Assembly (NCBI GenBank): GCA_028701435.1
Contig: JAQVQT010000013.1
Coordinates: 8,645-13,978, forward strand
Reading direction: 5' to 3'
Length of the DNA stretch: 5,334 nucleotides
Source of the DNA: Smithellaceae bacterium
Lineage (GTDB): Bacteria; Desulfobacterota; Syntrophia; Syntrophales; Smithellaceae
The notes under the pieces were generated by a model. It had not been told where the DNA came from, ran no database searches, and saw nothing but the letters and a program-made list of their open reading frames with translations. Positions 1-5,334 of this stretch are shown piece by piece (position 1 is the first letter of the stretch; every line of letters starts with the position of its first letter). Made by a program: the position numbers and the translations under genes.

Positions 1-2922
1 GCGGTCAATACCATCAACGGCGTCAAAAGCATCACCTCCATCAGCTATGAAGGACGGGCGCGCACGACCATTGAATTCGTGCTGGAGAGAAACATCGATC
101 TGGCCGTTCAGGATGTGCGCGAAAAAGTATCCACGATTCGCTCCAAGCTGCCGGACGACATCGATGAACCGAGAATCGCCAAGGTGGACCCCGACGCTTC
201 GCCGATCCTGTTTTTGAATCTTTCCGGCAACCGTTCCGTGCGGGATCTTTCCACCTACGCGGACGAGATCTTAAAAGAGCAGCTGCAGCGCATCAACGGC
301 GTCGGCGACGTGATCTTTTACGGGCTGCGCCTGCGACAGGTGCGCATCTGGCTGGACGCCGCCCGAATGAGAGCCTACGAGGTGTCTCCCCATGACATCG
401 TCGCCGCGCTGAGGCGGGAAAACATTGAACTGCCGGGCGGACGCGTCGAAACCAAAACGCGCGAATACACCGTCCGGATCAAGGGGGAGTTTCCCCGCAT
501 CGCCGATTTCAACGACCTGATCATCAGCACCTACAAGGGGGCGCCGGTGCGGATACGCGACATCGGCCGCGCCGAGGACGGCATGGAGGAAAAACGCTCG
601 CTGGCGCGCTTCAACCGCGTTCCCGCCGTGGGCATGGCTATTCAGAAGCAGTCGGGCACCAATACCGTCGAGGTGGCCAACCGGGTCAAAAAGGAAATCG
701 AAAAAATCAACAAAACCCTGCCCCCGGGCATGAGAGTCAATACCGCCGTTGACCAGTCTCTGTTTATTGTCCGTTCGATCGAGGAAGTGCAGTTTCACCT
801 GATTCTCGGCAGCCTGTTTGCCGTCCTGGCCGTTCTGCTGTTTCTCAAGAACGTGCGCACGACCCTGATCAGCGCGGTGGCGCTGCCGGTTTCCGTCATC
901 TCCACCTTTGCACTGATCAACGCCTTTGGGTTTACCTTCAACAACATGACCATGCTGGCCCTGTCGCTCTCGGTGGGGCTTTTGATTGACGACGCGATCA
1001 TTGTCATTGAAAACATTTACCGCCACGTGGAAGAAGGCATGGAGCCGCGCGAAGCGGCAACCTTTGGAACCTCCGAAATCGGGCTCGCGGTGATGGCGAC
1101 CACCTTCGCGATCGTGGGCATTTTTCTGCCCGTCGCCTTTATGAAAGGGATTATCGGCCGGTTCTTCATCCAGTTTGCCCTGACGATCGTTTTTGCCGTG
1201 ATGGTGTCGCTCTTGGTTTCCTTCACGCTGACGCCGATGATGGCCTCGATTTTTCTGAAGCCGCACCGCAAAAGTATGCCCAATCCCCTTGCCGCCGGTG
1301 CTTCCGGTGCCGGCCCGCCGGCGCGACCGTCCTTCTGGAAAAGGGTCGGCGACGTTCTGGAGCGCTACTACAAGAGGCTGGAGGACTTTTACCGACGCGT
1401 CCTGGTGTTTACGCTGGGCTGGCGCAAAACGGTGCTCGCGGGAACCCTGGTCATCTTTGTGATGAGCCTTGGCCTCACCGCGTTCATGGGCAAGGAATTT
1501 GTTCCGCCGGAAGATCAGGGTGTTTTCATCGTCCGCATGGAGGCGCCGATCGATTATTCCGTGGATCAGATTGAACGGTATCTGGGGCAAACGGAGCAGA
1601 TGATGGCCGACATCCCGGAAGTGAAATCGGTCTATTACGTGCAGGGGTACGGAGGCTACCACAACCGCGCGCTGATGTTTCTCAATTTGAAGCCCAAAGC
1701 CCAGCGCAAAAGAAGCCAGGAGGATGTCAAAAAAATCGCCCGCGCCAAACTGCGCGCGATTCCCGGGCTGAAAGTCTCCGCGGAGGACATTTCCGTGGTG
1801 GGCGGAGGAATCCGGAATGTGCCGATCCAGTTCAGCATTCGCGGTCAGGATTTAAACGCGCTGCAGGAGTATGCCAGGCAGATCAGCGCGGAGTTCGCCA
1901 GGCTGCCGGGCATCACGGATGTGGACACGTCTCTGGAAGCCGGCAAACCGGAGTTTAAAATTTATGTGGACCGCGATCGGGCGGCGGATCTGGGTGTGGA
2001 GGTGGTCACGATTGCCGAGGCGATCAATATTCTGATCAGCGGCGAGATGGACATCGCCCGCTACAAGGATGAACTCAAGGGAAAACGATACGATATCCGG
2101 GTGCGGCTAAACCCGCAGGACCGGGAAAGCGCCTCTTCTCTGGGGCGCATTTATGTGCGCGCCCGCGACGGCAAGCTGGTGAGTCTTTCCAATGTTGTTC
2201 ATCTGGAAGAGGGGGCGGGTCCAAGCGTCATCAACCGCGTGGACCGGCAGCGGGCCATTACCGTGTTTGCCTCCCTGGAAGGCAAACCGCTGGGACAGGC
2301 GAAGGCAGAGCTGGATGCGATCGCGGCAAAAATTCTGCCGCCGGATTACCTGCCCAAGTATCAGGGAATGGCCGACACCATGCAGGAATCCTTCACCTAT
2401 CTGCTGTTCGCGCTGTTGTTGGGCGTCATCATGGCCTATATGATTCTGGCATCGCAGTTTGAAAGCTTTGTGCATCCCGTGACCGTGCTGCTGTCCATGC
2501 CGCTGTCCTTCATCGGCGCTTTCGGCGCCTTGTTTATCACCGGCAATACGCTGAATATTTTCAGCCTGATCGGCCTGATTCTGCTCATGGGCCTCGTCAA
2601 GAAGAATGCCATTCTGCTGGTGGATTATACCAATGTTCTGCGGGGCAGGGGGCTGTCGCGCCGGGAAGCGATTCTGCAGGCGGGGCCGGTCCGAATGCGG
2701 CCGATTCTCATGACCACCTTTGCCATGGTCTTCGGCATGCTGCCCATTGCCCTGGCGGTTGGGGAAGGCGCGGAAACAAGGTCTCCCATGGGCATTGCCG
2801 TGATTGGCGGACTGCTGACCTCCCTGGTGCTGACGTTGATCGTGGTTCCGGCCGCCTATGATATGTTTGACGACTGGCAGGAAAAATTCAGGAGCCGAAA
2901 AAGAAAGAACGAAAAACCATAA
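1..2922 (+). CDS. RND efflux pump inner-membrane permease subunit, HAE1/AcrB-like (5' partial)
   Basis: Proton-driven inner-membrane component of a tripartite efflux pump, expected to work with a periplasmic adaptor and an outer-membrane channel. The frame is open from base 1 and encodes 973 residues. An in-frame GTG at 79 is not the start, because the preceding codons (AVNTINGVKSITS...) already match the RND pore-domain N-terminus. Compared with the usual 1030-1050 residues, about 60-75 residues including TM1 are missing. Counting from base 1, TM2-TM6 lie at about 265-285, 289-310, 316-339, 361-381 and 392-417, TM7 at 476-496, and TM8-TM12 at about 797-817, 826-847, 853-876, 901-920 and 930-952. 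Two large periplasmic pore/docking regions lie before TM2 and between TM7 and TM8. TM4 carries the Asp-Asp pair (330-331, in GLLIDDAIIVIEN) and TM10 carries Lys868 (in GLVKKNAILLVDY), matching the AcrB proton-relay residues D407/D408/K940. The double Asp favours the HAE1 class (drugs, lipophilic compounds) over metal pumps. A basic tail ends the protein. The family call is very secure; the substrate is unknown. Confidence 0.96.
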   Translation, partial: AVNTINGVKSITSISYEGRARTTIEFVLERNIDLAVQDVREKVSTIRSKLPDDIDEPRIAKVDPDASPILFLNLSGNRSVRDLSTYADEILKEQLQRINGVGDVIFYGLRLRQVRIWLDAARMRAYEVSPHDIVAALRRENIELPGGRVETKTREYTVRIKGEFPRIADFNDLIISTYKGAPVRIRDIGRAEDGMEEKRSLARFNRVPAVGMAIQKQSGTNTVEVANRVKKEIEKINKTLPPGMRVNTAVDQSLFIVRSIEEVQFHLILGSLFAVLAVLLFLKNVRTTLISAVALPVSVISTFALINAFGFTFNNMTMLALSLSVGLLIDDAIIVIENIYRHVEEGMEPREAATFGTSEIGLAVMATTFAIVGIFLPVAFMKGIIGRFFIQFALTIVFAVMVSLLVSFTLTPMMASIFLKPHRKSMPNPLAAGASGAGPPARPSFWKRVGDVLERYYKRLEDFYRRVLVFTLGWRKTVLAGTLVIFVMSLGLTAFMGKEFVPPEDQGVFIVRMEAPIDYSVDQIERYLGQTEQMMADIPEVKSVYYVQGYGGYHNRALMFLNLKPKAQRKRSQEDVKKIARAKLRAIPGLKVSAEDISVVGGGIRNVPIQFSIRGQDLNALQEYARQISAEFARLPGITDVDTSLEAGKPEFKIYVDRDRAADLGVEVVTIAEAINILISGEMDIARYKDELKGKRYDIRVRLNPQDRESASSLGRIYVRARDGKLVSLSNVVHLEEGAGPSVINRVDRQRAITVFASLEGKPLGQAKAELDAIAAKILPPDYLPKYQGMADTMQESFTYLLFALLLGVIMAYMILASQFESFVHPVTVLLSMPLSFIGAFGALFITGNTLNIFSLIGLILLMGLVKKNAILLVDYTNVLRGRGLSRREAILQAGPVRMRPILMTTFAMVFGMLPIALAVGEGAETRSPMGIAVIGGLLTSLVLTLIVVPAAYDMFDDWQEKFRSRKRKNEKP

Positions 2923-2936
2923 AAGACGGTTGTTTC

Positions 2937-2946
2937 GGGAGGAGGG
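2937..2946 (+). promoter_or_regulatory. Strong ribosome binding site of the PII-like gene
   Basis: The purine block GGGAGGAGGG lies in the 27-bp gap after the pump stop codon and contains two overlapping GGAGG cores, at 2938-2942 and 2941-2945. The downstream core leaves 4 bases before the ATG at 2950, and the upstream core leaves 7. An in-frame ATG at 2956 is also within reach at 10 bases, but the first ATG gives the N-terminus expected for the family (a short Met-Lys lead into beta strand 1). Confidence 0.8.
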
Positions 2947-2949
2947 TCC

Positions 2950-3240
2950 ATGAAAATGTTTTTTGTCATTTACGCCGAGGCCATGGATGAGCGGGTCACG
3001 GACGCCTTCAAAAACGCCGGGTTCAGATCCTACACGAAAATGCACGGTGCGACCGGCGAAGGCGAGGAAAGCGAGCCGAAGCTGGGCACACACTACTGGC
3101 CGGGCAGGAACAATACGCTTTTGCTGGGCGTGCCGGACGAGGAGATTCAGAAGCTCGTCGATCTGGTCCGGAAGTTCAAAGCGGAAAATCCGCGGGCGGG
3201 ATTAAGGGCGTTCACCTTTCCGTTGGAGGAATGCGTTTAA
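2950..3240 (+). CDS. Small PII-like (PII/CutA-fold) protein linked to the RND pump
   Basis: A complete 96-residue soluble protein with no signal peptide or membrane segment. Its pattern fits the ferredoxin-like beta-alpha-beta-beta-alpha-beta fold of PII/CutA-like proteins: strand 2-8 (KMFFVIY), helix 10-23, strand 25-31, an acidic loop 32-45 rich in Gly and Glu, the motif GTHYWPG at 46-52, strand 55-61 (NTLLLGV), helix 62-79, and strand 84-92 (GLRAFTFPL). From memory, the GTH-x-WPG motif and the closing G-[IL]-RAF element recur in a PII-like group often annotated as P-II family nitrogen regulator or hypothetical protein and located beside RND efflux genes. The classical GlnB uridylylation Tyr and canonical T-loop are not apparent, so a role in nitrogen control should not be assumed. 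It lies 27 bp after the pump gene and is probably co-transcribed. A trimeric regulator that senses a ligand and acts on the pump is inferred, not shown. Family assignment is fairly secure; function is open. Confidence 0.82.
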   Translation: MKMFFVIYAEAMDERVTDAFKNAGFRSYTKMHGATGEGEESEPKLGTHYWPGRNNTLLLGVPDEEIQKLVDLVRKFKAENPRAGLRAFTFPLEECV

Positions 3241-3244
3241 GGCC

Positions 3245-3264
3245 GGGGCGCTTCAGCGCTTTTT
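3245..3264 (+). terminator. Possible weak intrinsic terminator between convergent genes
   Basis: A four-pair GCGC/GCGC stem (3248-3251 with 3256-3259) closes a TTCA loop and is followed directly by five T's (3260-3264). In RNA, G·U wobbles between 3245-3247 and 3260-3262 could lengthen the stem. It begins 5 bases after the stop codon of the PII-like gene and overlaps the last codons and stop of the convergent gene. On the minus strand no T-run follows the stem, so it would serve only the plus-strand operon. The stem is short and the call is tentative. Confidence 0.35.
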
Positions 3265-5334
3265 GATGGACGTTAATGCCTTTGCGGCGGCCGTTTTCAC
3301 GTTTTCCGGGTAGCGGCTGATGCCCAGGAAGGATTTGGTCCCGACGATTCTGGAAAGGACGGGGATGGAGTTGGAAAGTCCGATGCTGCCGAGGGCGGCG
3401 CAGATCCTTTCCTGCAGAGTCGCCCGCAGGTCTTTGTCTTTGATCGGATTATTCTCCAGCAGGATGACCAGTGTCGGCTCCGCCTCGGCGCATTTTGCGC
3501 TGCCGAGCACGTCGATGATGTTGATCATGAATTTGTGCTCCACCTGCGGCAGGACGGAAAGGAGCAGCGCGCAGCGCTGGCTTTTCCCGGTGCGATTGAT
3601 GCTTTTCAGGGCCTCCAGCCTCACCTTGATGTTTTCGTGGAGAAGCAGCGGCAGAAGCGCTTCGGCGCTGGACTCATCTCCGATGTGGCTCAGAATGTAG
3701 GCGATGTTCCGCAGATAAAACCAGGGCTGATCCTTGCCGAGCCGGTCGCGGACCGGCGGAACCGCCGGCCGGCCGGCGCTGATGATCAGCCGCATGATGC
3801 GAACGCGCTCATTGCTGTCCCGGTGCTCCCTGAGCAGGTCCAGCAAATGATTCAGGGCGTTGTCGCCGAGACGGATCAGCATTTCTCCCGCGTCGCGTTT
3901 TTTATCCGGTTCGCCGTCCTTGTAAATATTGAAAAGGATGGCGAGGCGCTCTTCGGAGGCGCAGGCGCTGATGAAGTCAACGGATATTTCGTGGATCGTG
4001 TCGTTCTTTTCCACCACGCCCGTCCGGATGTCGTTGAAAAAGCCCAGAATCGGAATGGCTGCGTGAAAGTCATCCTGCCAGATCAGATCATTCACGTAGT
4101 CCCTGAGAAACCCGCAGATTTTTTGATACGCGGGGGTTGCCAGCGTCTCCAGCTTGACCCAGTCCAGCAGTTTGCCGGCGATTCCCCCAAGGACGGCGTA
4201 CTTTTCTTTTTCCGGCAGATTTTCAACGATTTCGATCAGAGCGCGCGCCGCCTGGTCCCGCACTTTGGCGTCTTCGGCAAACATGTTTCCCAGAAGACGG
4301 TTCATGATGGTTTCGAGGGTTGCCCGTTCCTTTTGAGCGGCCAGGGTTTGCACCGTCCGAGTGAGCGACGACATGACCGCCTGATCCAGGACGCCTTTTG
4401 CGCTGTCGCCCAGCAGCCTCTCGATCTTTTCCTGAATCTGCGGCAGGCTGACCGCCTCCGGAGCTTCATTGCCGCCGGATGCATCCGCATCCTTGGAGAT
4501 TTCGGATGCCGCCGCTGCGGTGCCAGGAAGGAGTCTGTCGACCAGATGCCGCATCAGCGGGCCGCTTGCGGATTCTTCCCCGTGTTGAAGCAGAATTTCC
4601 GAGGCGACACCCGGTCCGATGCCGGCCGCGGCCAGGTCAATTTTTTCCTTGATTTTTTTCTGTGTGTCGGGATCCAACTGATCCGATACTTCATCCATCC
4701 GCTCCAGGAGGCCGGTCAGTTTTTCCGCGAACTGAACTGCGGGCAGAACATCTTTCTCGGCGGCCAGTTTGGAAAGGCTTTCTTCAAAGGACCGAAGCAA
4801 CCACTCCGGGTTGTCCGTCAGTTCCAGAAGCTTCTGCCGGTCACCCTGCAATTCCGGGTGGGATTCGCCGAGATACTGCATGATCTGGTCGTCGGTCAGT
4901 TCCAGGCCGGCGACAATCTTTTGATTTTTCCCTTTGGCAACGAATATTTTTTCATCGAGGCGGATATGCGACAGATGATTCTTCAAGATGAGTTCCGGCA
5001 GGCCGCCCTCGTCCAGGATTTTTTCCGGGTCTTTTGCAAGGTAGGAAAGCAGTGTGAGTAATTCCCGCTTTTCCAACCCCCTGTGCAGCGAAAGGCTTTT
5101 GATGTTGAACTTCAGCAGAATTTCCAGCGTGGAGGCAACATACGATTTTTCATGATCTTTTTGTGTCAGCGGCTCGTCGCCGATAAGCAGGGTTCTTTCG
5201 GATTCCGACAGAACAAACGATGGATAGGTCTTGAAATAGTTCAGAAAAACCTGGTACAGGTTTTCCATTCCGTTCATAACGAGGGCGCTGCTGAGCGGAT
5301 AGAAGCGCACATTCTTGATCACCGTATTCATGGC
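3253..5334 (-). CDS. HEAT-repeat domain protein with conserved N-terminal module (5' end open at window edge)
   Basis: A large, mostly helical protein, probably cytoplasmic, with no signal peptide or membrane segment visible. The first Met (5331-5329) gives 692 residues, but the frame stays open through the last three bases and no ribosome binding site can be seen, so the start may lie outside. Residues 1-105 resemble the N-terminal module of deltaproteobacterial HEAT proteins: a helix running into RFYP (9-12), a strand-like LLIGDEPL (48-55), a region rich in Ile/Leu (IKSLSLHRGL, 77-86), and ELLTLLSYLAKDP (90-102). Residues 145-350 are charged and helical, interrupted by an Ala/Ser/Asp/Glu-rich linker at 271-293. 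HEAT-like helical pairs lie at about 352-372 and, in tandem, 476-690; clear examples are 534-563 (IAYILSHIGDESSAEALLPLL), 565-593, 596-624 and 632-662, ending with RYPENVKTAAAKAL. HEAT solenoids are generally protein-binding scaffolds; no catalytic motif was recognised. It converges on the pump operon with 12 bp between stop codons and is probably a separate transcription unit. The specific function is unknown. Confidence 0.87.
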   Translation of the reverse strand, partial: AMNTVIKNVRFYPLSSALVMNGMENLYQVFLNYFKTYPSFVLSESERTLLIGDEPLTQKDHEKSYVASTLEILLKFNIKSLSLHRGLEKRELLTLLSYLAKDPEKILDEGGLPELILKNHLSHIRLDEKIFVAKGKNQKIVAGLELTDDQIMQYLGESHPELQGDRQKLLELTDNPEWLLRSFEESLSKLAAEKDVLPAVQFAEKLTGLLERMDEVSDQLDPDTQKKIKEKIDLAAAGIGPGVASEILLQHGEESASGPLMRHLVDRLLPGTAAAASEISKDADASGGNEAPEAVSLPQIQEKIERLLGDSAKGVLDQAVMSSLTRTVQTLAAQKERATLETIMNRLLGNMFAEDAKVRDQAARALIEIVENLPEKEKYAVLGGIAGKLLDWVKLETLATPAYQKICGFLRDYVNDLIWQDDFHAAIPILGFFNDIRTGVVEKNDTIHEISVDFISACASEERLAILFNIYKDGEPDKKRDAGEMLIRLGDNALNHLLDLLREHRDSNERVRIMRLIISAGRPAVPPVRDRLGKDQPWFYLRNIAYILSHIGDESSAEALLPLLLHENIKVRLEALKSINRTGKSQRCALLLSVLPQVEHKFMINIIDVLGSAKCAEAEPTLVILLENNPIKDKDLRATLQERICAALGSIGLSNSIPVLSRIVGTKSFLGISRYPENVKTAAAKALTSIKKR

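Noticed and set aside
79..81. GTG as the start codon of the RND gene
   Set aside because: The frame continues upstream to base 1 and those codons match the RND family, and a start here would delete TM1; the gene is truncated by the window edge.
271..1662. 463-codon open frame on the minus strand opposite the RND gene
   Set aside because: The translation is rich in His, Gln, Arg and Gly, has no recognisable domain and lies entirely antisense to an unmistakable RND permease; it is a by-product of codon bias.
2956..2958. Second ATG as the start of the PII-like gene
   Set aside because: It is possible by spacing (10 bases from a GGAGG core), but the ATG at 2950 has acceptable spacing and gives the more typical N-terminus.
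2107..3093. 328-codon minus-strand frame spanning the end of the RND gene and the start of the PII-like gene
   Set aside because: It has shadow-type composition (His/Gln-rich, no domain) and covers two well-supported plus-strand genes.
2950..3240. Canonical GlnB/GlnK nitrogen regulator
   Set aside because: The protein is shorter than the usual 112 residues, lacks the recognisable T-loop Tyr and PII signatures, and sits beside an efflux gene rather than amtB or glnA.
3535..5061. 508-codon plus-strand frame opposite the HEAT gene
   Set aside because: The opposite frame shows clear helical repeat periodicity and family-like segments, while this one is Phe/Gln/Arg-rich without domain features; it is an antisense shadow despite its length.

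Overview
The window holds three genes and almost no non-coding DNA. Composition is moderately GC-rich. The combination of an HAE1-type RND pump, a small PII-like protein and a HEAT-repeat protein with a characteristic N-terminal module suggests a Gram-negative bacterium, most likely a deltaproteobacterium in the broad sense (Syntrophus/Geobacter-like). This assignment is an inference from remembered family resemblance; there is no rRNA or other marker gene here.

Layout. (1) Positions 1-2922 (+): the inner-membrane subunit of an RND efflux pump. Its 5' end lies left of the window, with roughly 60-75 residues and TM1 missing, but the C-terminus is complete. (2) Positions 2950-3240 (+): a 96-residue PII/CutA-like protein, 27 bp downstream of the pump, with a strong purine-rich ribosome binding site. 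It is very probably in the same operon. (3) Positions 3253-5334 (-): a large HEAT-repeat protein that converges on the operon with only 12 bp between the two stop codons. Its reading frame is still open at the right edge, so its true start may lie outside. A short GC hairpin followed by five T's spans the gap and may be a weak terminator for the pump operon.

How the genes work together. The pump would use the proton-motive force to export compounds through a tripartite complex. The adaptor and outer-membrane channel genes would be expected upstream, outside the window. The small protein resembles a PII-like group found beside RND pumps, so it may sense a ligand (nucleotide, metal or transported compound) and modulate the pump. 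That coupling is the most interesting point here and is an inference. The HEAT-repeat gene is on the opposite strand and probably belongs to a separate transcription unit. No mobile element, CRISPR array, tRNA or rRNA was seen.
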